NCBI GenBank assembly: GCA_001466705.2
Contig: LATX02000189.1
Span: 682,001-746,000, forward strand
Direction of reading: 5' to 3'
Source: Moniliophthora roreri
Lineage: Eukaryota; Basidiomycota; Agaricomycetes; Agaricales; Marasmiaceae
Length of the DNA: 64,000 nucleotides
Program-made: the position numbers and the translations under genes
Part shown: one piece after another, positions 9,448 to 20,249 of the stretch
Layout of the letters: the number at the start of each line of letters is the position of its first letter
How positions within the stretch are numbered: the first letter of the stretch is position 1
The notes under the pieces: model-generated
Database searches by the model: none
What the model was told of the DNA's origin: nothing
The model's input: only the letters and a program-made list of their open reading frames with translations

Positions 9448-11900
9448 TCATCGATTTTCAGTCATTTCCATGTCATCTCCCTCAGTAGCCACAGCTTCCC
9501 AGCCTTCTCTGGATGATGGTCGCCCTCGCAACCTCGAAATCCAGGTCAAGAACCATGCTACAATGCTTTGAGAATGAATTGCTTGACTGCGGTAGAGCAC
9601 ACTTACAAATTACACGTGGCGCGTCTTGATCATTTCGATGCGTAATATAATACACCGGTATGCCGGCCAAAACAAAACCTATCGGTCAATCTCAATTCAG
9701 GCGAGACCGACAACGAAAGAAATGATCGTACCTAGAACGGCAACAGCTTCCAAAGGCGCAGCAATTATAGGCATAACAAGCAGAAATAGGGCGACCTAGA
9801 ACATGATTTATTGATGCGTCAATGTCTAGAACAACGCGTACACTCACCGCGCAGAAGGTCAAAGGCGTAATAATCCATGTTTTGTATGGCCTATTGGAGA
9901 GTGAGCCACAACGCCAGAACACACTTATTCAAAGACTCGCCGTTCCAAAAGCGGTTCTTTTACACGGAGAATCACCAATCCCAAAACCTACTCACAAGGA
10001 TCAGCCACTAGTAAGTCGGGAGTAGCGTCATCAAACTAACCGTGAGGAAATAAAATGCCCACGAAGCGACCACGGAGAAATTGATGAGCGAACGAAAACC
10101 GCCTCCAATCAAGATGAACGTGCAAGTGATGCCGGTTTGCAGAAGCGTGGCGTTCAGAGGTGTTTTCCGGGTTTTGTGGAGACGGCCAAAAAATGCGGGG
10201 AGGTAGCTTTCCCGACCGGCGGCGTATACTAACCGTGAGCTTGTGAAGAATGAACCTTGGATCCTGAATCAGACTTGACAGATTCGTTATTTGTGAGAAA
10301 GTTTCTACCATTCAGTGCACCGAAACATGAAAAAGCGACCATGAAAGCAAAGACATTCCCTCCGATAGAACCGAAAAGAGCCCGTCCGAAGTCCATCGCA
10401 ACAGTATTACTCAGGCCAACTAATGCCTGATGAGCGAAAGGTCGTTCAGCAACACGTTAGGGAATCACGAGGTATTTTCACCTTGTCGAGTACTACGAAA
10501 TAAGAGATATTTGCGAGGATGAATAAGAGCTGTGTGAAATGTCAAATTTAGCATCACACTTGATAATGGCACGTACCGTGACCAATGCCATGCTCGAATG
10601 TATCGCCCGAGGTATATTCTTTTCAGCGTTTTTCATGTCTCCGCCAACGTAGTTCGCTTGATCCCACCCATCGAGGGCCCATAGACCGGAATACAATGCA
10701 AGGGAGTAGGCCGACGGACTGGTACTAGAACCATCGAACCATGGTTGACGAAAAGACTCCGAAGCCTTTCCACGAGCAAGTTGAATAATTCCGAGGATGG
10801 TAATCGTAAGCTATCGAACAAAAATTCAGCGGAAAGGCAAGGGGGTGTTTGTGAAGTTAAATATACCAATGCAGCCACTTTGACTGATGTAAAAACGACA
10901 GCAACCCGTGGGCCCAACTTCCGTGTCCATACACATAGTAATGTCACCACCAACACCGCGGCAACAGCGGTTATCTTAATGGCCCATTGAGGTATATCAT
11001 CCGGGGAGACATCCACCTGACCCGTATGCCAGAATATCCGATTCATATACTCTGCAAATATGAGACTGATAACAGCATTCCCGCCTATTGTGCAAGACAA
11101 TCAATATCAGTGGTTCAACAGAGGATTTGTGAGCTTCTCACCAGGTTTGAGCGCTATTATCGCAGTCCAAGCAAAAAGGTACGAAACTAAGGGGCCATAA
11201 GCGTAAGAAAGGTATGCCTGTGCGCCTCCGTTTTGGGGTATTGCAGAGCCTAGTTCGGCGAAGCTACTAGCTCCAGTCCAAGCCAGCAGACCGGAGACTA
11301 GCCATACAGACAAACTGGCTCCAACGCTTTTGGTGTTCGATACCACCACTCCTGGTGAAGAACTGCCATTGTAAAGAAGGGGGGTTGTGCTCATAGGGTA
11401 ATCCGGGACTTACAATATCCCAGAACCAATCTGCAGTAAGAATAGGCTTTAGGTCTGGAGTGATGTGGGAGGGAGAACTTGGACACACCTGGAGTCCTAC
11501 AATCAATGCAATCCCTGCAGAAATGTCAGCTCGATGGTCCAGGACGCACAAGTAACGATACGACACCATTAGTGAGCCCAATACTCTTCTCTCCAGACTC
11601 TGCTTGTAACACAATATCCGGATCCGCCAAACTGCTGCTGAGTGGAAGTAAATCATGCTGGAAATCAAATCCTGACACAGAGTAGGAACGATTTCTGGGC
11701 TGGCTTCAACAAAACAGAGTTCCAAAGAAAGAATTAAGAACTTGCCGGCTGTGACGTGACGGTTCTGCCAGAGGTACACCTTCAGATATCTCTAGAGCTC
11801 GGAGTGAATCTTCAGAAGACTCTCTTGAGTGCCGAGGTGAGGATGGTGAAGGGTAGTCTTCTGTTAGCGGCGATTTAAGGGAAACATACGAGGATGGCAT
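9448..11900 (-). CDS. Amino-acid permease, APC superfamily (LAT/methionine-permease type)
   Basis: Integral membrane transporter of the amino acid-polyamine-organocation superfamily with about twelve hydrophobic segments, likely in the plasma membrane. The start ATG at 11900 opens a Ser/Pro/Glu-rich cytosolic tail of about 60 residues. Transport signatures follow: the unwound helix-1 motif IGSGIFSSPG (rebuilt across introns near 11400), WLVSGLLAWTGASSFAELG, IPQNGGAQAYLSYAYGPL, and the helix-6 region LWALDGWDQANYVGGD followed by MKNAEKNIPRAI. The last exon encodes a short hydrophilic end (GWEAVATEGDDMEMTENR) with stop at 9448-9450. At least eight short introns are needed. GWDQANYV and the GSGIF motif resemble LAT-type and high-affinity methionine permeases; substrate cannot be read from sequence. 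Confidence 0.88.
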
Positions 11901-13038
11901 GGAAGACCGCGGTCTACGCGTTCTACTTGGCGCTGAGGCCCATGTGTGTTGCTGTTTGGGCTTTGGATCTCACAACTCAACTGTCACTTCTTGACAAATC
12001 ATGCAGGGTGAAGTCTCTTGTTCATATCCATTAGTATTCTTTGGCGAGTTTTCCAGACTATACCGGAGACAGCAGCGATAACCTTTCGAAGTCTGGGCCC
12101 TGCTTCGATCCTTGGGAGCCTCCGAGGATAAATGTCTGTCACTCAGGCTGCGACACCCACACACCAAGGAAAAAACTATATTCAGTTCGACAGTAAGACT
12201 TTGTGTTTGACTGGGTGCTGTAACAGCCTTTTGAATTCTTGAATAGGAACAACCGATACATCATAGGTCTTCGCACAAGGTCGAACTTAGCTCCCGCCAG
12301 TGGTCATCTGCTTAGTGTTAGGCCTACGTCTAGTAGAGAGCGAGCTCGGTACTTAAAAGATATCGTCGGGCGTATTGCCACTTGGACGTGCTCGCGAAAT
12401 GTTGCATCAAACACGCTCCGGACTTAGGCAAGGCTCACGCTCATCAAAGTCGACATGAATATCGAATACTCCCTTCTCGTCTTCTGCATCGAATGTATCG
12501 CTATTGACGGCCAAGATTCGATTCTCATCGTGCAGCACATGCGTATCTCGCAGAACTATGCGTCTTTGAGCCGTGTGTGAGGCAACCACTAACAATTCGT
12601 TGCGATTTCAACGGGTTCATTGGGTCCACTAGTCAGCTTACTTCCTCGGCATGACAAAGGTAAGGAGAACACAACTCGCCGTCATGGCCCTATTCCTCAG
12701 GCTAAAAGAGGAGTGTTCATCGCTTCACGTCCTCAGGCTTTTCTTTCCCCGACGCGCCAAAGTTTGAAGCTCAGACTAGTCCCACGCCAACATTCGAGTC
12801 AGCGTCGGTGCAAAGGTCAAGCGGCGCTCCAAAGGTTGGGATTGAAACTGGTCGGGAGAGTTTGCTCGCTGTGAAACACGGTAGTACTGATGTGATCGAG
12901 CGTGACCAATGTCTTTTGCGTAAAAGTAGAAACACGGCTTAGTAGCTAGTATACAATATTGTTCTGTGTGCAAATTTATAGTGATGTTATAGCCTTTTCA
13001 AGCCCAAGAAAATAGTTTCAATCCCCGGTCAGCAGCCT
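11901..13038. other. Gene-poor stretch of about 1.1 kb
   Basis: Several open frames of 60-85 codons occur on both strands. The most protein-like is an acidic minus-strand frame at 12407-12595 (VFDIHVDFDEREP), but no partner exons, domain or promoter could be found. I assign no gene. It includes the permease promoter next to 11901. Confidence 0.4.
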
Positions 13039-13988
13039 TCAAACCTCCATGTCTACATCATGACCAACAACGTTCCGTTGGGTCGAATGACTTCCCAAAC
13101 TAAGTTCTTCGTCATCCCACTCAAAGAGTTGGTTGACAGGAATGTCTTCGAAGTCGGCCAGAGCAGCCTGACGTTCGCATTCCTCAGCGTATGCCTCCAA
13201 CTCAGCGTCTTCCAAATCCTCTGGAGTCGGCTCCAGAGGTGAAGACGGAAGTCTTGAAGTCGACGTTATTCTTTTGGGAGTTTGTGGTTGTCGGGAGGAT
13301 GTGGTACGCAGTGAAGGTGACGGCACTGTAAACGTATTAAGAAAATATGAGTGTGTAGTCGACGAGGCCACTCACCATATTCAAGTTCATGCTCCCATTG
13401 CCCAACGTCCTCCAGGTCGGGGTCAAACGAATCTCCACAGGCGTCGTAGTATGATAGTCTATAATTATGTTTTTGTTTTCGGCCTTCGTTAAGCATCACT
13501 CGTCTTAGTATCTGTAGTAGGGATCATTGGACTGAGCATGGTAATGTGTTTTATATACGCACCTCGTCCTCAAATACATCTTCATCTTCATCCATATCCT
13601 CGTCCAACCCATTGCTGCTGCCCATGGGATCCAAACGTCTCTTATTCTTCACAATCCTCTTCCTCGCATTTTGTGCTCGTTGTAAACAGGAAGATTTGAA
13701 ACGTTCTCGCAATATGGAACCCGTCTCGCTCGATACTGGAGATGCTACAGTGGCACTGGACGTCCGAGCCTTGTATTGTGACTTGCGACGTTCCTGTGCT
13801 TGTTGAATAGGTGATGAGGCAGGGCTTGAGCCCATGGTCAAAGGAGAGGAGTTTAGAGGTTTGTAGTCATTATAACCGATCGAACGAGAACGGTTTGTAT
13901 GAGGGGTTGAAGGAAAGGGGGAGGCAGAGCTGGAAGGGAACATGCTTAACATGATCAACGAAGTAAGAGAACCGCGTCTATTTGTCAT
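13039..13988 (-). CDS. Conserved-looking hypothetical protein, disordered, probably nuclear
   Basis: Three or four exons join in frame: 13988 down to about 13562, an exon around 13515-13380 reached through a GTGCGT donor and CTACAG acceptor, and the last exon from about 13326 to the stop at 13039. The frame open above 13988 starts with GTG, so the ATG at 13988 is chosen (MTNRRGSLTSLIMLSMFPSS). The protein is rich in Ser/Pro with a basic patch (NARKRIVKNKRRLDP) typical of a nuclear signal, then an acidic run (DEDMDEDEDVFEDE), an ordered-looking piece (ILRRVMLNEGRKQKHNYR, YYDACGDSF), and an acidic helical end (ELEAYAEECERQAALADFED). I do not recognise a family. Confidence 0.6.
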
Positions 13989-14146
13989 CGCGTTTTTGTG
14001 TATCGCGGCAGACGCGGGTCCAAGAAAATCACGCGTCACGCGATGTACAGACTGTACGTGTCGAGAAATTCAAGGCCACAGATAATAGTAGAGTAGAGAT
14101 AACAACGCGGCTACAGAACATGTCACCATAGATCACCCTTCTCGAA

Positions 14147-15212
14147 TCATGGCTTTTCACTTTGAGCGTTCTCCAGCAATGCCTGCGCAACGACAGAGTG
14201 TATCTCGGTACATCTCTCTTCGCATAGCTTCATACACTAGACACAGTAAGTATCTCGCAGCAAGGAACTCTCGTCAAGAACAAGACTCACAGCTATAGCT
14301 TCTGCTGTCTGCATTCTTCCATTCTGCCACACACTGGTCACAGTTCCTATAGCCGGCATGCACGAAAGAACTAGAGTTCCATTCGAGCGCCGAGCTTCCT
14401 CTTCTGTGGGATCAAGCCAAATGTCGTTCCCTACGATACACTGAGAGCGTAGTCAAACAAATGCAACAGGCGGATCAAGCGACTTCCTACCGCTGCACAA
14501 GAAGTCACAAGTCCGAACATTTCAATTCCAGCTACTGCAAGAGCAGTACTCGCAGCAATGGTACTAGATGCGATACATCCTTCAAGCCCATCGGCCTCGA
14601 TGATCAGGATGAAAATATCGATTGTCGACTTTGGAAGCAACTCCAATCGAACAGAGGACAAAAGTGCTTGATGAATAGCAACGGCTAGCCCTCTATCTTC
14701 AGCATCCTATGAAAGGGAGGACGTTGATCAGGAAAAAATTGAATAGAGCCCACAAACATTGTCTCACTCTCAACGGTGCTTTTCGCTTGCTGCACGAAAA
14801 GGGCGTAAATTTGACCTCGACGTTCAGCCTTCCATTCTCACTGTAGGCAGTAGTTTTAGACTGCCGAGGTCCATACCTACGGGTTCGGTGAGTATTAGAA
14901 CCGCATATGAATGAGGAACCACGTACACGGCGCAGGCCACCTTTGTCTTCTCTGTCTCAATATACGCAGACCCATTAGACTGACTTATTAGGCCAGGCTG
15001 AAGGACTGCAGAGATAGAGTGAGCGTCACTCGCGTAGATCCGACAAGATTGAGATCCGCACAAATGGGTCGGATGTCCGTTGGTTTTCTGCCTTGCCGTT
15101 GTGAAGGTCGCGATTGAGAATCCAAAGGTTCACTTTCCGGTTCGAATATCGGTGTAAAGCTTTCTTCGGGACCGTTGATACGTCTTCTGTCGAAACTTGT
15201 GAGTGCTGCCAT
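14147..15212 (-). CDS. MTR3: Exosome core subunit MTR3 (RNase PH fold)
   Basis: A ring subunit of the eukaryotic RNA exosome, which trims and degrades RNA in nucleus and cytosol. The N-terminus MAALTSFDRRRINGPEESF is typical of MTR3/EXOSC6, followed by the RNase PH motifs SNGSAYIETEKTKVACAVY, KFAPF, a long helix with AIHQALLSSVRLELLPKSTI, EADGLEGCIASSTIAASTAL and the EGxI-type glycine-rich turn. It ends AQSEKP at 14147-14149. The ring-type RNase PH proteins are inactive in fungi, so a structural role is expected. It could be confused with RRP46 or RRP41, but the RRRINGPE start favours MTR3. Several short introns are needed. Its start codon lies 48 bp from that of NSRP1 on the other strand. 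Confidence 0.82.
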
Positions 15213-15260
15213 GATTCGAGAAAAATGACCAAGTCCGTTCCACATGTTCAAACTCAGCTC
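15213..15260. promoter_or_regulatory. 48-bp divergent promoter between MTR3 and NSRP1
   Basis: The two ATGs point away from each other with only 48 bp between them, so both transcripts must start within this gap or inside the neighbour's 5' end. No TATA box is seen. Confidence 0.6.
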
Positions 15261-16530
15261 ATGAAACCCTTCTCCTTCTCCCTCAACAAATCAAAATCCG
15301 CTGTTGCGCAACCTCCTCCTCTCAAACAACCCGTAGCATTCGCATCGCTCGACAACGATGAACCCATAGACGCAGCGCCGACCTCCTCTACGAACGACCG
15401 TAATGTCTCGGCCAACAAAAAGTTCCTGGCACAAAATGCCCTCACGCCCAAGGCCATGCAGAAGCGCATGGAGAAGGAGATGAAAGTAGATGAAACGGTT
15501 TATGATTACGACGGTGTCTGGGACAAAATGCAAGAGGCAAAGCAGAGGCAGAAGGAGGCGAAGGAATTGGAGTCAAAGGACAGAAAGGTGCATTTCTTGT
15601 GCGACATACAAGGACCAAAGCGTATCTAATTTATATTCTGGTTACTCTCAGCCTAAATACATTGACGGCCTGCTTGCTTCGGCAGCAACTAGGAAGCTAG
15701 ATCATCTCCGTGCAGAAGAAAAGATGATGCAGCTGGAACGAGAACGCGAAGGTGACGAATTCGCGGACAAGGAGGCATTCGTAACGCAAGCCTATAAGGA
15801 TCAGATGGCAGAGGTTCGGAAGGCTGAAGAAGAAGAAAAAAGGAGGGAGGGTGAGCTGCTTTTTCGCCATAATAGCTGTGAAGTCATCTCATGTGCTCCA
15901 ATCTCCTTGCCAGAGTTACAGAAGAAGAAGGGTGGAACAACTACCGGTATGGCCCATTTCTACCGAAAACTTCTCGAGGACTCGGAACAGGTACACGAAG
16001 CCGCCGTAGCTGCGACCCAAAAACCGGTCATTGGACCTCAAGGGCCTGCACCGAACTTGACAATAACGAAGCCTCCCGACTTTACACCGATGTCGGATTT
16101 GGATCTGGCGAAGATCGCGAGAGCTGAAGGGAAAAGCGTGGAACTTAACGATGACAATCAGATTGTGGACAAGCGAGAATTGTTATCTGCAGGCCTCAAC
16201 CTTTCTGGCACGAATACCCGGAATCTTAACCTGCGGGATGCAGCGGGAAAGTCCAAGTCTGCAGAGTCCACTGAGCCAGTCCACCGAGCGGTCGGCACGG
16301 CAGCCAGCAGAAGGGAGATCAATCAGCGACGTCAGAGGGAAATCCGACAGCAGATGGAAGAGGAGCAAGTCCGAACCACGGAAGAGAAAAAGAGAGCTGA
16401 GGATGAAGCCATTCAGCGGGTTGTCGCGAAGCGAAATAATGAGGAGGACGTCCAGAGCGCTCGTGAGCGATACCTACAGAGGAAACGACAGAAGATGGAG
16501 GTCGACGCAGCAAATGCAGCGGGACAGTAG
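15261..16530 (+). CDS. NSRP1: NSRP1-like nuclear speckle splicing regulator (CCDC55 family)
   Basis: Homologue of the animal nuclear-speckle splicing protein NSRP1. Exons: 15261-15588, about 15649-15851, and 15915-16530, joined by a GTGCAT donor/CTCAG acceptor and a GTGAGC donor/GCCAG acceptor. The conserved N-terminal domain is clear: KKFLAQNALTPKAMQKRMEK, YDYDGVWDKMQEAK, KPKYIDGLLASAATRK, and FADKEAFVTQAYKDQMAEVR, followed by a highly charged coiled-coil region. The middle (GMAHFYRKLLEDSE) is also typical. The C-terminal 90 residues form a long Arg/Glu/Gln-rich helix ending VDAANAAGQ. It acts in the nucleus in pre-mRNA splicing by homology; yeast has no clear counterpart. Confidence 0.88.
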
Positions 16531-16636
16531 GCAGGACATTTTAGAGGAGACCTGTAGTATAGGTATCGGCAGCTTACTATATTTATTATACATCTGTACT
16601 AGTCTACGGCAAGGTTGTCCTTTCGCATGCAACTGT

Positions 16637-17880
16637 TCACCGTGAGTTATGGCAGTACTTCAGCCTGTCATCTGTGATGGAACACAACATATTATCAAAA
16701 GCACGTAGAACGAAACCAACCCCAGGCCGTTGGTTCGGGTTGTCACGTAGCATAGGCCTCACGATTTCGACCAGTTCTGGCACGCAGTGGCCTGTAAGCT
16801 GTGATGTTCAGGGCGTAAGGTCGAGGTTAAGAAGTCGTTGGCGCTACGTTACCTTGCATGCTCGCAATATTAGAACGCCGAGGGCGAATACGTCTACCTA
16901 GAGAACCGTGAGATGCTTCTTTTACTTGACGTCTTACCCTGAAAGACGTCCTTACCTTGAAGGGATCATAACAATTGTCCGTGTGGCATTCGGGTGGGAC
17001 TTCCGTCCCCAAACGACCGCCGGAGATCAGCGGATTTGGCTCTTCAAAACGACGACTCAATTCGTAGTCAATGTAAGCGTAGTTTCCTCTGTAATCCGTT
17101 AGAAGATTGCGCAAGGAGATATCAAGATGCGCCACACGATGGGCGTGCATGAAAACCGCATGCTAGCACTTGGATTAAAACCGAAGGACTTATGGTTTTG
17201 AGTAGCCATTAAAGACACACCTCGATACATTGACGCATTGAACTCAGAAAAGGACGCAGACAACATGGTCCGCCGTCGGGTATCAATTGTGAGGACCACT
17301 GTTCCATGACAATGAACGCAATCTCATCGTCCTCAATGATATCTAGAACCGCTGCCCATAGAATCCTGGTTAGTATTTTTCCCATGGAATACGAGCAACA
17401 CAAACGTATGCAATGGTTCATCGAGTGGCTTCGAGCGGACGGGGACGATAGGAAACGAATGATATCGAGCTCTCGACTGCGTCGCGTCACGGCCTTGATC
17501 ACTACTCTTTTCCCGTCGGTAGTACGGAGACCCCTGAACAGGTTGTCAGGCTTCAGTTCACATCAGCGATGTGATATTACCTTATTTGAGGCAAGAGTAC
17601 TCACCAGTCCTGCGTCCGGACATAATGTGTCGTCATCAAGATCCCGATAGACATCGAAATGGGGCGAAGGGGAAACACTCGGAGTTTGTCTGTAGTACTG
17701 TTTTACGTCGCCGACTGTCTCAAGGCGGAACCCATGAAGTTTAAGGAGGTTGCGACAGGCAGGCCACCAGGGCCGAATCCGTCGGTTGTCTTCCTCTTCA
17801 TCACATGTGGTGTCAGACGCTGGAGAAGACAAGTATTCTTGTGTGCTAGGAGGGATGGATATCCAGACACTAGGGGACAT
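16637..17880 (-). CDS. Divergent fungal protein kinase
   Basis: A protein-kinase-like fold from ATG 17880 to TGA 16637-16639, split by several introns. A Ser/Pro/acid-rich N-terminus (SSPASDTTCDEEED) precedes the kinase. Visible motifs: VVIKAV with the ATP-binding Lys, EIL-like helix (ELDIIRFLSS), IVMEQW hinge, HRVAHLDISLRNLL as catalytic loop with Asp and Asn present, IDYELS in place of DFG, a P-loop substrate region GTEVPPE in place of APE, VDVFALGVLIL and a final MLRDNPNQRP with the usual Arg. The metal-binding Asp remains in IDYE but Phe-Gly are replaced, which is common among kinases expanded in agaricomycetes. It may be active. Substrate and pathway unknown. Confidence 0.75.
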
Positions 17881-18222
17881 ATGCGACGACTAAGGAGGAG
17901 AGCGGAACGCCAGGATGAGTTCGAGTACTTGAGTCTTTAAAGGGATTGGATGAATCTCGTAAAGTGGCATGCAGACAGGAACGAATAGCCATTGAAGGGT
18001 AAGCAGAGGGGCCTCGTTCCGATATTTGATGGGAGACTAGGGTAGAACTGGAGGTACTGTCACAGTTTCCTATCGATCTAGCTGTAGCTGCTGACTTGGC
18101 AATGTTCGGTGGGATGAGGAAAGCTATTTTAGGCAAGTCTTTGGAGGTTGTGTACAGCGCCCACGTGTCACTTCACACCGTTCATCGCGTGAAAATGATT
18201 TCCTGCTTTGTCTCTTGCTCTC
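17881..18222. promoter_or_regulatory. Divergent promoter region, kinase and RRM protein
   Basis: A 342-bp gap between the minus-strand kinase start and the plus-strand RRM gene start. Open frames here are short and carry no domain. No specific element is recognised. Confidence 0.4.
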
Positions 18223-18903
18223 ATGGAAGAAGGAACCAAGTCCAAAAAGACTGTTTTTGTGGGCGGTATAGGCGAAGATGTAGACGAAGCCGTCATACAC
18301 GAACATTTTGCAGTTTTTGGTGTGTAATAACGTCGCTTGTACTCTCTTCAAAGTTGTTAACGATCAGCATGTAGGTGATATTATAGAAGTCCAGCTTCCT
18401 TCTGCTGCCACGAATCCATCACAACAAAATGGTCGGCGAAACTAGCCTTGATGTTCTCTCATCAATCACTGACATTCTTGCAGAGGCCAAGCATCGAGGT
18501 TTTGCCTTTGTTACATACAGTTCTGCTGCAGATGCACAGGATGCGATAGACAACATGGATCTCAATGAATTGCGGGGCCGCGTCATTAAGGTTAATTTGG
18601 CGAAACCCATGAAGACACCGATGCAACTTGGAGGCAACCGTGCTGGCAAGTAACCTCGCCCTCCTAGTAACAATGTCTTCCTGATTCTCTCTCCTATGTC
18701 CAGTCTGGGAGTCCGAAGAATGGCTCAAGCAGCACGTTAAACCTCTGAGTCAGAGTGGTGGTATGTGGTACCGCAGTTTCGCCTCGGATGCTCCGTGAAT
18801 GACAAGTTCTTCAGGTGTCCAGGGTCGTAAAGCAGCATTGCAAGGTGAAAAGGCAGCGGCGCCCGAGGCTTCAGAAGATGCGGAACCGATGGATGAGGAG
18901 TAA
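18223..18903 (+). CDS. RRM protein resembling the N-terminus of cyclophilin E, without cyclophilin domain
   Basis: Exons 18223-18319, 18375-18431, 18484-18645, 18704-18760 and 18815-18903 total 462 nt (153 aa). The single RRM has RNP2 [11 protein letters not shown] and RNP1 [11 protein letters not shown], ending [11 protein letters not shown]. After it comes [12 protein letters not shown], which matches the linker following the RRM of PPIE (cyclophilin E). In PPIE a peptidyl-prolyl isomerase domain follows; here the protein ends with an acidic tail ([14 protein letters not shown]). The intron after exon 3 uses a GC donor (GCAAGT); the alternative GT two bases later would give a nonsense end, so the GC donor is preferred. 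Likely a nuclear splicing-associated RNA-binding protein. Confidence 0.8.
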
Positions 18904-19461
18904 ATTCAGAAGCTAAAAATACTTGATGGAGGTGTGTGATCAGCAAACTCCATTTGATTTAGTATTCATTCTGTCCCCTAGCGCTCCGTGTATCGCTACC
19001 TCGGTGCTATCACATCAAGTCTTCGTGACATGAATGTCGTAGCTTGGCTTCCCCCAAAGTACCATGTCTTCACAGGCTAACTGTAACAAGTCATTTTGAG
19101 CCCGACTGGGAAGCGATCAACTCGCACATGGTGATTTTCTTCCGGCTGGCTTCTACTTGGTAGTAATCAATCCAATTATGTAGTGGCACATACATGCTAC
19201 AGTACGAGAGTAAAGCCCTTCGATTGCAAAAGAGGGAGGTTGATAGGACCATCACCTAGTAAGGCGCGAACACATTTGAAGAATCTCAGCAACTGGCAGT
19301 GTGATTCTCTGGTTTAAAAAGTCCTTTGTTACAGCCAGTGTGTTGCGCGTCCGGTAGCTGGAAGCAATTGAGAAACAGGCCAATTACTTGGGTTACTATG
19401 CATTTTAGAGAATGAACCATTTTGTCAAGAAGCAGCTGAGGCTCACCATCAATATACCATA
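18904..19461. other. Convergent intergenic spacer, about 560 bp
   Basis: Lies between the 3' ends of the RRM gene (+) and TAF13 (-). Only short random frames; no RNA gene seen. Confidence 0.45.
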
Positions 19462-20249
19462 CTACGAGAAAGCACCCCTTGAGTTTTGCATATCCGACTC
19501 CTCAAACTGTGCTCGTGCTCGTTTAATATCTTCCTGCATGAACAAAAGTTCTTCCATTCGAGCAAGTTTCTTAGCATCTGCCGGGCGAGACAAGGCCCTT
19601 CGAAGATCCTCAATAGACAATCGTGTTTTTCGATTGGGTCCGCCGGCAGCAGCTTGACACTGGCAATAACCTACTGAACAAAGGCTTGCGCAAAGTGAAG
19701 GACAATACATACCACATCCGTGATGTACTCAATCAAGATCTCTTCCATGACATTCACAGTATCGTTTGCAGGATTTCTGTCATCTCCAAACCCATACATA
19801 AGATTGCGCACTGAGAAAGTAGAATTGGGGTCATTGTGGAAGAATCGAGGCAGAATCGATGTCCACATACGTTCTTTGTTGAATAATCCCTTTATATTTG
19901 ACTGCTTTTTGTTTCCCTTGCTCCCAGAAGCTACCGAGGCACCAGCATCCCTCACGTACGATGGTGTGTACGACGTGAATGTTGTCGAGCGAGGTATTTG
20001 CGCAGGTGCAACTGGCGTCGATGAGGCGGCTGTCGCCACAGTCGCTGTCGATGGGTTCGTCCCCGTCGCTGCAGTCGGTGTTGTCGCCGTCGGCCTCGTC
20101 GTGGCTGTTTGGGTTTGTACGCCGTATGGGTAGGCATATGGCCACTGGTAACCAGTTTGGGGGTATGGATAAGCTGTGTATGCACCGTAAGGATATGTTG
20201 CGGTAGGTTGGGTGGTAGTCGCCTGAGGAGTGTAGTGGTGATATGACAT
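19462..20249 (-). CDS. TAF13: TFIID subunit TAF13
   Basis: A histone-fold subunit of general transcription factor TFIID that pairs with TAF11. The first exon (ATG 20249) encodes a low-complexity N-terminus of about 110 residues rich in Tyr/Pro then Thr/Ala (YPYGAYTAYPYPQTGYQWPY), followed by the start of the histone fold: LMYGFGDDRNPANDTVNVME and EEILIEYITDV. After an intron (donor GTATGT near 19709) the second exon completes it: KTRLSIEDLRRALSRPADA, KKLARMEELLFMQEDIKRA, RAQFEESDMQNSRGAFS. Yeast and human TAF13 lack the long Tyr/Pro-rich extension. The histone fold makes the assignment secure. Confidence 0.9.

Noticed and set aside
13989..14039. Extension of the hypothetical protein to 14039
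   Set aside because: The frame starts with GTG and the region is only 17 codons; the ATG at 13988 was used.
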